A model generated the notes under the pieces. That model saw only the letters and a program-made list of their open reading frames with translations. It searched no databases and had not been told where the DNA came from. The position numbers and the translations under genes were made by a program. From CAYLLT01 sp964591605 (GTDB lineage Bacteria > Planctomycetota > Phycisphaerae > UBA1845 > PWPN01), in the NCBI GenBank assembly GCA_964591605.1, contig CAZQEN010000096.1, forward strand, positions 1 to 21,332: a DNA stretch of 21,332 bases, read 5' to 3'. This document shows, piece by piece, positions 12,866-20,794 of the stretch. Position 1 is the first letter of the stretch; every line of letters begins with the position of its first letter.

Positions 12866-15676
12866 ATGTCCTTCAAGGCCATCCGTGCCATCGCCATGGC
12901 CGCTTTGCTGGCCACGAGTGGTTTTTTGTTCTTCGGGGGCGCTCCACAGCAGGCCCCGGCGGTGGCCCGAGATGCCTCGACCGCGACACAACCGGCGAGT
13001 CGCCCGGCGGCCCGGGCGGACCGGGCATGGCTGACCCGTGAGTTTGACACGCTGTTCGATCGCGTCAGGCAGGAGATTCCGCCGACGGCCGACAATCTCA
13101 AAGGCATCGTCGCCTGGGGCTCCGCCTACATCCTCGAAGCGCTGGCTGAGATGGTGCAGACCACGCATGACCCGGACTACGCGGCGAAGTTCATACGCGC
13201 TGCCCGGGATGTGATCGCGGTCCGCGACGACAAACACAACCGGCGCGACGTGATTCGCGACAAAGTTCTTCCGGCGTGGGGCTGCGTCGCGTACACCGAA
13301 GGCCGGCATTATGTCTGGGCCGTGCACACGGGCATGATCTGCGCCCCGATGGCCCAGTTCGCGGCGATCGTCAGGCGGGACGACGGGCTGCGGGCTCGTT
13401 TCGGAACAGAGGCCGACGAGATCCTGCGGGTCGCGGCGGAGTCCATGGCGGTTCACGAGGACCAGTACCGCGACGGCCCCGGGCCGGACGAGGGTTATAT
13501 CTACGGCGAATACGTGAATCGCCTGCTGCCGCTGAATCAGCAGCTCGCTCCGGGGCGAGCCTGGCTGTGGTTGCATGAAGCAACCGGCGAGGCCCGATAC
13601 CGCCGGCTGGCCGAGCGGCTCCTTCGATTCACGCTGAACCGCGTCCGCCGTCCGGGTGATGGCACCATGATCTGGTGCTACTGGCCGCCGCCCGAGGGCC
13701 CCGGCGAAGGACTCGAGGATACCTCGCACGCATCGATCACCGCTGATTTTCTGGTCCAGTGCGTGGAACACCGACTCGCCCCCGCCGATGTTCTCGCCGC
13801 CCTGGAAAGAACGTTCCTCGTCCGCGTGTTGCTGGGGCCTGAAACCGTCGCCAACTATCTCCTGGGAGAAGGTGTCAATGCGCATCGTTACTCACCCTGC
13901 CTCTGGGGACGGCTCGCCCGGCACCACCCGATCATTCGCAGCAGGATGATCGACTACATCAGAAGGTATGCGCCGGTGAGCGACCACAATGCATGCCTGC
14001 TGGTCGGATACGCACATCTGGTCGCGGCGACGCCGGATGATCCTGCCGCGAGCCCGGAGGCCGGCCTGATCGGCCACTGGCCCCTCGCCGGAGACTGCCG
14101 GGACGCGTCGGGCCACGGAAATCACGGCATCCAGCATGGGGTGGATCTGTCTGCCGGTGATCCTGAAGGCGGCCGGGGCATCGCGGCTGCGTTTGACGGC
14201 CGCGATGACTACATCGAAGTCAAACCCGGCGCAGCGTTGAAGCTTGGGACCAGAGATTTCACCCTCTCCGCCTGGGTTCACACGCAACACCAGCTCGACG
14301 ATGTCCTGGGCGACGTGCTCAGCATGTACGACCCCGCGACCCGCACGGGATTTCACCTGAGTCTGATGAACTACGCCGGCGTCACCTCGAGCCAGTCGAA
14401 TTACCGCAACGTTTCGTTCGGAATCGACCACGCCAGGCTCGATGCCGGTTTCACCGACTGCGGCCGGCCCGGCAACAACCTGTTTGTCTGTGGTCTCGCG
14501 GTGCATGACGGGAGCCTGTACGCAGGTACGTTCGAGACGGGGCAGGAAGAAGCGGGACACGTGTGGCGATACGACGGCGGAACCCAATGGACCGATTGCG
14601 GCAGCCCGGATCGCTCGAATGCGGTGTTCTGCCTCGCCAGTTTCGACGGAGCGCTGTACGCCGGCACCGGCAGATATCTCGCCAGAGGTTCCGCCCTTCC
14701 GGATTCGCCCAATGTGACCGCCGGCGGGCATGTCTATCGATACGAAGCGCCAAACAAATGGACGGACTGCGGCCAGCTCGAAAACCGCCGGACCGGCGCC
14801 GCGGTCAATGTACACAGTCTCGCCGAATACAGGGGCAGGCTCTACGCCAGCACGCTCAACGCCGAGGGCCTGGGTCTCTATGAGTACAAAGGCGGCCAGA
14901 ACTGGAAGTACTGCGGCAGTCCCGGCCGACGTGTCGAGACACTGACCGTCTGCAACGGCCATCTGTACACCACGTCGTACGACGGCGGGATCGTCTCCCG
15001 GTATAGTGCCGAAGGGAAGTGGCAAGATCTACCCCCGATACCGGGAGTGACTCAGACGTATGGCTTCATCGTCTATGACGGCGGCCTCCACGTCACCACC
15101 TGGCCGACCGGCAGCGTCTTTCGCCTGGGGCCCGATGATCAGTGGATCAACCGCGGCCGCCTGGGCGACCAGACCGAGGTCATGGGCGTCTCCGTCTACA
15201 ACGGCAAGCTTTACGGCGGCACGCTTCCCCTGGGACAGGTCTACCGATACGACGGCGAAACGAAGTGGACCGAACTGGGCCGGCTGGATCGCACGCCCGA
15301 CGTGCTGTACCGGCGAGTCTGGTCGATGGCCGTCTACCAGGGCAGGCTGTTCTGCGGCACGCTGCCCTCCGGGCACGTTTATTCCATCGAGGCCGGCAGG
15401 TGCGCCAGCTATGACCGGGCGCTGAAGCCGGGCTGGCGCCTGTTGGCCGGCGTTCGCCGCAGAGATCGGCTCGAATTGTATGTCGACGGAGACCTCGTGG
15501 CGGTTTCATCTGTGTTTGATCCGGCCGACTTCGATCTCTCCACCGACGCACCGCTGAGAATCGGGTTCGGCCCGCACGATTATTTCTGCGGCCGCATCCG
15601 CGACGTGCGGCTCTACGGCCGTGCCCTGAGCCCGACGGCCCTCGAGTCCGCCTGGCAGGCCGGCAGAAATCGATGA
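12866..15676 (+). CDS. Secreted toroid / LamG / beta-propeller multidomain protein, 936 aa
   Basis: A signal peptide (AIRAIAMAALLATSGFLFFG, cut near APAVA) leads into an alpha/alpha-toroid-like domain, about residues 50-390, with features such as AWGSAYILEALAEMV, YVWAVHTGMICAPMAQFAAI, PDEGYIYGEYVNRLLPLNQQ and EDTSHASITADFL, reminiscent of six-hairpin glycan-active enzymes. A LamG jellyroll begins at about 399 (GLIGHWPLAGDCRDASGHGN, FDGRDDYIEV, FTLSAWVHTQ). At about 525 it is interrupted by seven beta-propeller repeats (each roughly W-x-D-C-G ... LYAGT ... VYRYDG) ending near 843. The missing second half of LamG resumes at about 855 (DRLELYVDGDLVAVSS, LRIGFGPHDYFCGRIRDVRLYGRALS). AGGAGG lies ten bases before the ATG at 12866. 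The substrate is probably an extracellular polysaccharide; this is inferred. Confidence 0.87.
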   Translation: MSFKAIRAIAMAALLATSGFLFFGGAPQQAPAVARDASTATQPASRPAARADRAWLTREFDTLFDRVRQEIPPTADNLKGIVAWGSAYILEALAEMVQTTHDPDYAAKFIRAARDVIAVRDDKHNRRDVIRDKVLPAWGCVAYTEGRHYVWAVHTGMICAPMAQFAAIVRRDDGLRARFGTEADEILRVAAESMAVHEDQYRDGPGPDEGYIYGEYVNRLLPLNQQLAPGRAWLWLHEATGEARYRRLAERLLRFTLNRVRRPGDGTMIWCYWPPPEGPGEGLEDTSHASITADFLVQCVEHRLAPADVLAALERTFLVRVLLGPETVANYLLGEGVNAHRYSPCLWGRLARHHPIIRSRMIDYIRRYAPVSDHNACLLVGYAHLVAATPDDPAASPEAGLIGHWPLAGDCRDASGHGNHGIQHGVDLSAGDPEGGRGIAAAFDGRDDYIEVKPGAALKLGTRDFTLSAWVHTQHQLDDVLGDVLSMYDPATRTGFHLSLMNYAGVTSSQSNYRNVSFGIDHARLDAGFTDCGRPGNNLFVCGLAVHDGSLYAGTFETGQEEAGHVWRYDGGTQWTDCGSPDRSNAVFCLASFDGALYAGTGRYLARGSALPDSPNVTAGGHVYRYEAPNKWTDCGQLENRRTGAAVNVHSLAEYRGRLYASTLNAEGLGLYEYKGGQNWKYCGSPGRRVETLTVCNGHLYTTSYDGGIVSRYSAEGKWQDLPPIPGVTQTYGFIVYDGGLHVTTWPTGSVFRLGPDDQWINRGRLGDQTEVMGVSVYNGKLYGGTLPLGQVYRYDGETKWTELGRLDRTPDVLYRRVWSMAVYQGRLFCGTLPSGHVYSIEAGRCASYDRALKPGWRLLAGVRRRDRLELYVDGDLVAVSSVFDPADFDLSTDAPLRIGFGPHDYFCGRIRDVRLYGRALSPTALESAWQAGRNR

Positions 15677-15745
15677 GCAAGCTTCTGAACCGCAGAATAG
15701 CCTTGTAGAATCTATCAGTTCCATCCCGGGCCCGCCTCGCCACGG

Positions 15746-15751
15746 TATAAT
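15746..15751 (+). promoter_or_regulatory. TATAAT -10 element upstream of xdhC
   Basis: A perfect TATAAT lies 30 bases before the xdhC ATG in a GC-rich gap, so it stands out. No convincing TTGACA-like -35 is found 16-18 bp upstream. It probably marks a promoter for the xdhC/mocA pair, independent of the upstream secreted protein gene. Confidence 0.45.
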
Positions 15752-15780
15752 AAGCCTGTCGCCGATACGCGTGAGTTGCC

Positions 15781-16731
15781 ATGAGTGCTTACGCACGTCT
15801 ATTCGAGTCGCTGATCCAACAGGCGGGGGCGAACCGCCCCTGCGCGGTGTGCATGGTCGTCAGCAGCCGCGGCTCGACGCCGCAGACGGCCGGGGCCATG
15901 CTCCTGCTGCACGGCGACGGCCGGATGGAGGGCACGCTCGGCGGCGGGTGCGTCGAGGCCGAGGTGCGCAAACGGGCCCTGGAGATGCTGCACGCGCAGC
16001 AGTCCGGCGTGCTGACCTTTCAGCTCAATCACGACTATGGCTGGGACGACGGCCTCATCTGCGGCGGACGGATGGACGTGGCCGTCATGCCCGTCCTGCA
16101 GCCCCGGGCCGCCCAGGGCTTTCAGGAGGCCCTCGCCCGTATCAACCAGCAGCAATGCGCCGATATCGCCCTGCGCGTCCAGCACGAAGGCCGGCCCGTC
16201 GAATACCGCCTTCACGTCGAACCCACCCCCACCCTGCTCATCGCCGGGGCCGGGCACGTTGGCGCCGCCGTCGCGAAACTGGCCGTCCCCCTCGATTTCC
16301 GCGTCGTGGTCATTGACGACCGTCCCGACCTCATGGGCCCCGACCGCCTGCCGCCGCCGGTCGAGCCGGTGGTCGGCGATATCGCGGCGAAACTCAGGCA
16401 GTGGCCGATCGACGCCAATACCTATGTCGTCATCGTCACCCGCGGCCACCAGCATGACGAGCAGGCCCTCCACGCCGTCATCGGCTCACCTGCCCGATAC
16501 CTGGGCCTCATCGGCAGCCGCCGCAAGATCAAGCTCATCTTCGACGATCTCGCGGAGCTCGGCGTCGATCGCGGCCGGCTCGATCAGGTCCACTCCCCCA
16601 TCGGCCTCGACATCAACGCCGTCACCGTCCCCGAAATCGCCGTGAGCATCGTCGCCGAATTGATCCGGGTTCGGCGCGAGCAGAAGGTCAAAGCGGTAGA
16701 GGGACCTTTCGACGTGAGAAGTGAGACGTGA
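15781..16731 (+). CDS. xdhC: XdhC/CoxI family molybdenum hydroxylase maturation protein, 316 aa
   Basis: XdhC-type proteins bind molybdenum cofactor, promote its sulfuration and insert it into xanthine dehydrogenase-family hydroxylases. The N-terminal XdhC_CoxI domain is present: VVSSRGSTPQTAGAMLL (residues 27-43), GTLGGGCVEAEV (51-62) and GLICGGRMDV (91-100). A C-terminal Rossmann domain follows, with LLIAGAGHVGAAVAKLA (152-168), VIDDRP (177-182), VTRGHQHDEQAL and YLGLIGSRRKI. Both halves of the family are there and length is normal. The C-terminus, from about DVRSET, is encoded by a 14-bp tandem repeat that runs into the next gene, so the last residues may be recently added. A TATAAT sits 30 bases before the ATG. 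No hydroxylase gene is in the window, so the client enzyme is unknown. Confidence 0.92.
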   Translation: MSAYARLFESLIQQAGANRPCAVCMVVSSRGSTPQTAGAMLLLHGDGRMEGTLGGGCVEAEVRKRALEMLHAQQSGVLTFQLNHDYGWDDGLICGGRMDVAVMPVLQPRAAQGFQEALARINQQQCADIALRVQHEGRPVEYRLHVEPTPTLLIAGAGHVGAAVAKLAVPLDFRVVVIDDRPDLMGPDRLPPPVEPVVGDIAAKLRQWPIDANTYVVIVTRGHQHDEQALHAVIGSPARYLGLIGSRRKIKLIFDDLAELGVDRGRLDQVHSPIGLDINAVTVPEIAVSIVAELIRVRREQKVKAVEGPFDVRSET

Positions 16732-16748
16732 GAAGTGAGACGTGAGAA
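16711..16748. repeat. 14-bp tandem repeat (2.7 copies) across the xdhC/mocA junction
   Basis: GACGTGAGAAGTGA occurs at 16711-16724 and 16725-16738, with a ten-base partial copy at 16739-16748. It encodes the last residues and stop of xdhC and the earliest GTG start of the next gene. The motif is unlike the surrounding codons and may have spread by slippage. Confidence 0.85.
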
Positions 16749-17424
16749 ATCAAGCCCTGGGGCTGCCGTGTGGGCCGTGGTCCCCGCGGCGGGGCTCGGA
16801 AGACGCATGGCCCTCGGGCCGGCCGACGCCGACGCCCAGCCCCGCAAGCAACTGCTCGACCTGGCCGGCCGGCCGATGCTCGTGCGCATCCTCGATGCGA
16901 TCGACGCATCCCGCGCAGCGGCCTGCGTGGCCGTCGTCAACGCCCACATCGCCTCCCGAATCGAAACCCTGCGGCCCGGCCGAGCCCGCCTCCACTACGC
17001 GGTGAACCCCCGCCCCGAAAGCGAGATGATCGAGTCGATCCAGATCGGCCTGCAGGCCGCCCGGACCCTGGCGCAGGCCTCGGATCGTCCGCCTTCATCG
17101 CCGGCCCTCGACGGCTTCCTCGTCTGTCCCGCCGACCATCCCTGCATCACGCCGCAGATCATCGATCGTTGCATCGACGCCTTCGACCAGAACCCCTCGC
17201 GCATCGTGATTGCCGCTCATCGCGGCCGGCGCGGCCACCCGATCATCCTGCCCGCCGATCTGGCCTTCGACGTGCTCTCCTGGCCCGCTGCCCGCGGCCT
17301 CAACGAGCTGCGCCGCCTTCACCCCGAGCGGGTCAGCCTGGTTGACATCGGCGACGAGGGCGTCCTCATCGACGTGGATACCCCCGCCGACCTCCAGCGC
17401 GCCCGCGACCGAATCAGCCGTTGA
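16735..17424 (+). CDS. mocA: MocA-like molybdenum cofactor cytidylyltransferase (NTP transferase), 229 aa
   Basis: MocA-type enzymes add CMP to molybdopterin for hydroxylases and belong to the MobA-like NTP transferase superfamily. The nucleotide-binding loop is VVPAAGLGRRM (residues 15-25) with RKQLLDLAGRPMLVRILDAI downstream, and the metal-binding DGFLVCPADHPCITPQII segment follows. RRGHPIILPADLAFDV and VLIDVDTPADLQ are MocA hallmarks. The loop is longer than usual, with an insert ALGPADADAQP before the lysine, so it also recalls IspD, but the C-terminal part fits MocA better. The longest start is a GTG at 16735 inside the 14-bp repeat; GTG codons at 16768 and 16777 would remove the repeat-coded residues and may be the true start. 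It follows xdhC by three bases, so the two are probably one operon serving an unseen molybdenum hydroxylase. Confidence 0.85.
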   Translation: MRREKSSPGAAVWAVVPAAGLGRRMALGPADADAQPRKQLLDLAGRPMLVRILDAIDASRAAACVAVVNAHIASRIETLRPGRARLHYAVNPRPESEMIESIQIGLQAARTLAQASDRPPSSPALDGFLVCPADHPCITPQIIDRCIDAFDQNPSRIVIAAHRGRRGHPIILPADLAFDVLSWPAARGLNELRRLHPERVSLVDIGDEGVLIDVDTPADLQRARDRISR

Positions 17425-17468
17425 AGCATCCTCCGCAGCGGCCGCCCCCGGCGGCAGCCGGCAGGGCG

Positions 17469-17498
17469 CCCCATCCCGTCGCGCATCGCGGGATGGGG
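17469..17498. terminator. Hairpin between convergent mocA-like and FAD oxidoreductase genes
   Basis: CCCCATCCCG (17469-17478) and CGGGATGGGG (17489-17498) form a perfect 10-bp stem with a ten-base loop. It lies in the 96-bp gap between two convergent genes, the usual place for a bidirectional terminator. No T tract is seen on either strand, so this is inferred from position and symmetry. Confidence 0.5.
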
Positions 17499-17520
17499 GA
17501 CTGATGCTCTGCACAGGTAC

Positions 17521-19155
17521 TCACCTCACCGGGGCATACCGCTGGATGATGAGTTCGGCCGACTTGAGCCCGTCGATGGCCGCACTGATGATCCCGCCCG
17601 CGTATCCCGCTCCCTCGCCCACGGGATACAGGTTCGCCGTGGCCGCCGCTTCCCTGGTCTGGGGATCGCGCACCAGGCGCACCGGCCCGCTCGCCCGCGT
17701 TTCCGGCGCGGTGATCACCGCGTCCGGCCCGCCGAAGCCCGGCAGCCTCCGGTCCAGCAGCGTCACCCCGCGGGTCACCGCATCCGCCACGTACGGCGGA
17801 AGAAGCTTCCAGAGGTCCACCCAGCGCCCGCCCAGCGGATAGCTCGTCTCCAGCCGCCCGTCGGAGGGCCGCCGCTCCCGAAAATCGCTCGCCCGCTGGC
17901 ACGGCAGTTCATACGTGCCGCCCGTCATCTCGAACGCCTGTCGCTCGAGCGACTCCTGGTAGGCCAGTCCATCCAGCGGATCGAACGCCTTCCCCCCCTC
18001 CTGCGCGGCCAGCTCGGCCGGATGAACGGTGATCACCAGCCCCGCGTTGGCAAACGGCCCGCTCCGCCGCGACCGGCTCGCTCCGTTCGTCGCGATCTCA
18101 CCGGGCGACTCATTGGTCGGCAGAATCACGCCCCCCGGGCACATGCAGAACGAGAAGAGATCCCCCCGCTCCCCCGCCGCCCCCCTGGCGACCAGGTGAT
18201 AGTCGGCCGGCGGCAGCCGCGCCTGCTCGCACGCCGCTCCATACTGCCAGTGGTTGACCAGCGCCTGCGGATGCTCGATCCGCACCCCGATCTGGAATGG
18301 CTTGGCCTCCACGCGCACCCCGCGTAAGGCCAGCATCCGCAGCGTGTCCCGCGCCGAATGCCCGATCGCCAGCAGCACCGGCCCGCACGCGAGGCGCTCG
18401 CCGCTGACCACGAGGCCCACCAGCCGACCGCCCTCGATCAGCACGTCCTCGAGCCGCGCCCCGAAGCGGACCTCGCCCCCCAGATCCTCGATGTGCATCC
18501 GGATCCGCCGGCAGATGCCCGGCAGCTTGTCCGACCCGACGTGCGGCTTGCCCTCCACCAGGATCTTGGGATCCGCCCCATGGTGGTAGAACACCTCGAG
18601 CACCTGCCGCACCCGCGGATCGTTCACCCGCGTATACAGCTTGCCGTCCGAGTACGTCCCCGCCCCGCCCTCGCCGTACAGCAGGTTCGATTCCGGGTGA
18701 AACTGCCGCTTGCGGTAGTAATCCACGATGATGTCGTGGTGTCGCGTGCTCACGTCGAAGCCGCGCTCGAGCACCAGCGGGCGATACCCGTACTGCGCGA
18801 GCAGGTACGCCGAGAACATCCCCGCCGGCCCGAATCCCACCACGATCGGCCGCTCGCGGATAGGCTCGCTCCCCGGCTCCAGCATCGCCGGCGCCTCCAC
18901 CTCGAGCAGCGTCACGTCCGCCCGATGCAGCCGCCGCACCAGGTGCTCCTCGCGCTTCGGCGGCCCGCTCAATGCCAGCTCGAGGTTGTACGTGAACGCC
19001 AGCCGGTCATGCCGCCGCGCGTCCAGCGCCCGCCGCACCACCGCCCAGGCCCGGATGTCGTCCGGACGCACCTTGAGCCGGGCGGCCGCACGCGTCCTCA
19101 GAAGCTCCTCGGGCTCATCCAGTTGCAGCGTCAGTCCGCGCACGAAGATCGGCAT
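17521..19155 (-). CDS. FAD-dependent oxidoreductase of the COG2509 type, 544 aa
   Basis: An N-terminal domain of about 95 residues (MPIFVRGLTLQLDEPEELLR, AWAVVRRALDARRHDRLAF) precedes the dinucleotide-binding motif VVGFGPAGMFSAYLLAQYGY (GFGPAG at 107-112; E130 likely binds ribose in LVLERG). Then come EGGAGTYSDGKLYTRVNDPR, KPFQIGVRIEHPQ, SFCMCPGGVILPTNE and the terminal flavin loop VGEGAGYAGGIISAAIDGLKSAE. This is the signature of the uncharacterised NAD(P)/FAD-dependent dehydrogenases grouped as COG2509. The frame is open to 19191, but the ATG at 19155 begins the family's usual N-terminus, so I prefer it; no clear ribosome site is visible. No signal peptide, so cytoplasmic. It stands alone, convergent with the mocA-like gene. 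The substrate is unknown. Confidence 0.9.
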   Translation of the reverse strand: MPIFVRGLTLQLDEPEELLRTRAAARLKVRPDDIRAWAVVRRALDARRHDRLAFTYNLELALSGPPKREEHLVRRLHRADVTLLEVEAPAMLEPGSEPIRERPIVVGFGPAGMFSAYLLAQYGYRPLVLERGFDVSTRHHDIIVDYYRKRQFHPESNLLYGEGGAGTYSDGKLYTRVNDPRVRQVLEVFYHHGADPKILVEGKPHVGSDKLPGICRRIRMHIEDLGGEVRFGARLEDVLIEGGRLVGLVVSGERLACGPVLLAIGHSARDTLRMLALRGVRVEAKPFQIGVRIEHPQALVNHWQYGAACEQARLPPADYHLVARGAAGERGDLFSFCMCPGGVILPTNESPGEIATNGASRSRRSGPFANAGLVITVHPAELAAQEGGKAFDPLDGLAYQESLERQAFEMTGGTYELPCQRASDFRERRPSDGRLETSYPLGGRWVDLWKLLPPYVADAVTRGVTLLDRRLPGFGGPDAVITAPETRASGPVRLVRDPQTREAAATANLYPVGEGAGYAGGIISAAIDGLKSAELIIQRYAPVR

Positions 19156-19244
19156 GGCCACGACTGTAGGGCCAACGCACCACTCAGGCAATCGAAATCC
19201 CGAATCGCTCTCCGCTCAGGCGGTGTGGTCAGAGTTTTGGGCAT

Positions 19245-19297
19245 TGTGGTGCAGCCGTCCCGGCTGCACGCTGCAGGCGATGACGCCGGCGCCACAA
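19245..19297. repeat. Palindromic element bounded by TTGTGG/CCACAA
   Basis: A perfect hairpin GTGCAGCCG-TCC-CGGCTGCAC (19249-19269) sits inside a larger arrangement bounded by TTGTGG (19245-19250) and CCACAA (19292-19297). The gap between the FAD oxidoreductase start and the NarK stop is about 180 bp. It could end the NarK operon's transcript, but it also has the look of the other dispersed palindromes in the window. Confidence 0.6.
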
Positions 19298-19335
19298 GCC
19301 TTCAGTCCGGCCAGACAAAACGACCACACCCCCGC

Positions 19336-20571
19336 TCAGGATGCCGCCGGCGCCAGCGCCGCCCGTCGCGGTCGCCCCTGGACCAGGATCACGACCAGGC
19401 ACAGCAGGGCAAACCCCGACAGCAGCACGAACCCGTAGCTGAACGACCCCGTCGCCTGCTTGATCCCCCCGACCACCAGAGGTGGAAAGAACCCTCCGAG
19501 TCCCCCCGCCGCTCCGACCAGGCCGGTCACGCTCCCCACCGTCGTCGGAAAATACTGCGGCACCAGCTTGAACACCGCCCCGTTCCCCAGCCCGATCACC
19601 GCCGCCATGCCCAGGGCCCCGATCGTGAACGTCGTCATCACCGGGCACGCCAGGAACAGGGCGAACCCGGCCGTCGCCGGAAACACCCACAGCAGGATCC
19701 GCCGCCCGCCCACGCGATCCGCCAGCCATCCGCCCAGCGGCCGCATGCCCGTCGCGAGTACCATGAAGCCCGCCGTCCGCAACCCGGCATCCGCCGCGGT
19801 CAGACGGAACGTCTCCGGATCCGTCAAAAACGTCGGCAGGTACACCGACATCGCCACGAACCCGCCGAACGTCAGGAAGTAGTACAGGCTCAGCACCCAG
19901 CTCATCGGATCGCGAAGCGGACGGAGAAAGTCACTCAGATGCCGGGTCGGCCCCGAGCGCGGCGCATTGCGGGCCAGCGGGATGAACAGCACCAGCCACA
20001 CCGCCGCCAGCAGGGCAAACGCCCAGAACCCCCACGCATGCGGCACGCCGCCCAGGCGCTTCGCCGCTGTGCTCAGACCGCCCACCCCCACCAGCACCGG
20101 CGCGCCGAACGCCGCCAGCGACTGCCCGATGTTCCCCGCCCCGTACACCCCCAGCGCCGCCCCCTGCCGCTGCGGCGGATACCACCCGCTCACAAACCCC
20201 ACTCCCACCGAGAACACCGCCAGCGGCACGCCGATGAAGAAGCCGCACACCAGCAATTGCCAGTAATGCGTCGCCCAGCCCAGCAGCACCGCGGGCAGGA
20301 TCGAAAACCCCAGCACCCCGATGAACACCGCCCGCCCGCCCACGCGGTCGGTCAGAATCCCCAGCGGAATCCGCCCGAGGCTCCCCAGCAGCACCGGCAG
20401 GGCAATCGCCACGCTCGCCTGCACCGGGCTGAGCCCCATCGCCTTCCTCAGCAGCGGCATCATCGCCGAAACGGATCCGAACAGGGCGAAACAGACGGCA
20501 AACGCCCCCGTCGCCATCGCCAACTGCAGCGCATTCCCGGAAGGCCGATCACCCGCACACGCATCCGACAC
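19336..20571 (-). CDS. narK: NarK-family nitrate/nitrite transporter (MFS), 411 aa
   Basis: A 12-helix major facilitator protein of the nitrate/nitrite porter group. The MFS loop GRIPLGILTDRVGGR (residues 65-79) and its repeat GMRPLGGWLADRVGGRRILL are present. The nitrate-porter signatures are visible as GVYGAGNIGQSLAAFGAP in helix 5 and, near the end, GNGAVFKLVPQYFP followed by VGSVTGLVGAAGGLGGFFPP, which includes the second glycine-rich nitrate signature. It would import nitrate and/or export nitrite at the inner membrane. The start is a GTG at 20571, one base after the stop of the preceding gene, with GGAGG upstream, so translation is coupled. It is the last gene of the Rieske/DUF6755-like/NarK cluster. 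Direction of transport cannot be told from sequence. Confidence 0.9.
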   Translation of the reverse strand: MSDACAGDRPSGNALQLAMATGAFAVCFALFGSVSAMMPLLRKAMGLSPVQASVAIALPVLLGSLGRIPLGILTDRVGGRAVFIGVLGFSILPAVLLGWATHYWQLLVCGFFIGVPLAVFSVGVGFVSGWYPPQRQGAALGVYGAGNIGQSLAAFGAPVLVGVGGLSTAAKRLGGVPHAWGFWAFALLAAVWLVLFIPLARNAPRSGPTRHLSDFLRPLRDPMSWVLSLYYFLTFGGFVAMSVYLPTFLTDPETFRLTAADAGLRTAGFMVLATGMRPLGGWLADRVGGRRILLWVFPATAGFALFLACPVMTTFTIGALGMAAVIGLGNGAVFKLVPQYFPTTVGSVTGLVGAAGGLGGFFPPLVVGGIKQATGSFSYGFVLLSGFALLCLVVILVQGRPRRAALAPAAS

Positions 20572-20572
20572 G

Positions 20573-20794
20573 TCAGTCCTCCAGCCTGTAGAGGTACCGC
20601 AGGAGCCCCAGGTTGAGCAGCAGGCACACCGCGCTGGCTGCCGCCGCCGGCCAGATCACCGATTCCTCGCGGGCCAGGTACGCGTTCATGGTCGCCGTCA
20701 GCAGCCACAACTGCAGCACCACCAGCACGACCACGATGCACAGGATTCCGTACACGATGGTCGTCCGCTGCTCGGGGGAGAAGACGCGTCTCAT
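20573..20794 (-). CDS. Two-helix small membrane protein, DUF6755-like, 73 aa
   Basis: The protein has two membrane helices, about residues 12-35 (IVYGILCIVVVLVVLQLWLL) and 46-66 (SVIWPAAAASAVCLLLNLGL), joined by TATMNAYLAREE. I recall this pattern as DUF6755, seen beside Rieske proteins in planctomycete nitrate-type clusters, but that is memory and moderate. Its ATG overlaps the stop of the Rieske gene (ATGA), and the NarK start follows its stop by one base, so the three are a single tight operon. It may be a small subunit that anchors or stabilises the membrane electron-transfer complex; this is inferred. Confidence 0.8.
   Translation of the reverse strand: MRRVFSPEQRTTIVYGILCIVVVLVVLQLWLLTATMNAYLAREESVIWPAAAASAVCLLLNLGLLRYLYRLED

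Noticed and set aside
12625..13041. Stop-codon read-through of HEPN to make a ribbon fusion
   Set aside because: The ribbon has lost a cysteine and its first knuckle, and nothing around the TGA suggests recoding. Decay of a duplicated tail is simpler.
12827..13885. A 352-residue open frame opposite the toroid domain
   Set aside because: Antisense of a gene with a signal peptide, a ribosome site and a clear domain order.
18358..20616. A 752-residue open frame on the plus strand, opposite the FAD oxidoreductase and NarK genes
   Set aside because: It is the antisense of two well-recognised genes. Its translation is rich in Arg, His, Pro and Gln with no family motif, as expected from GC-rich antisense.
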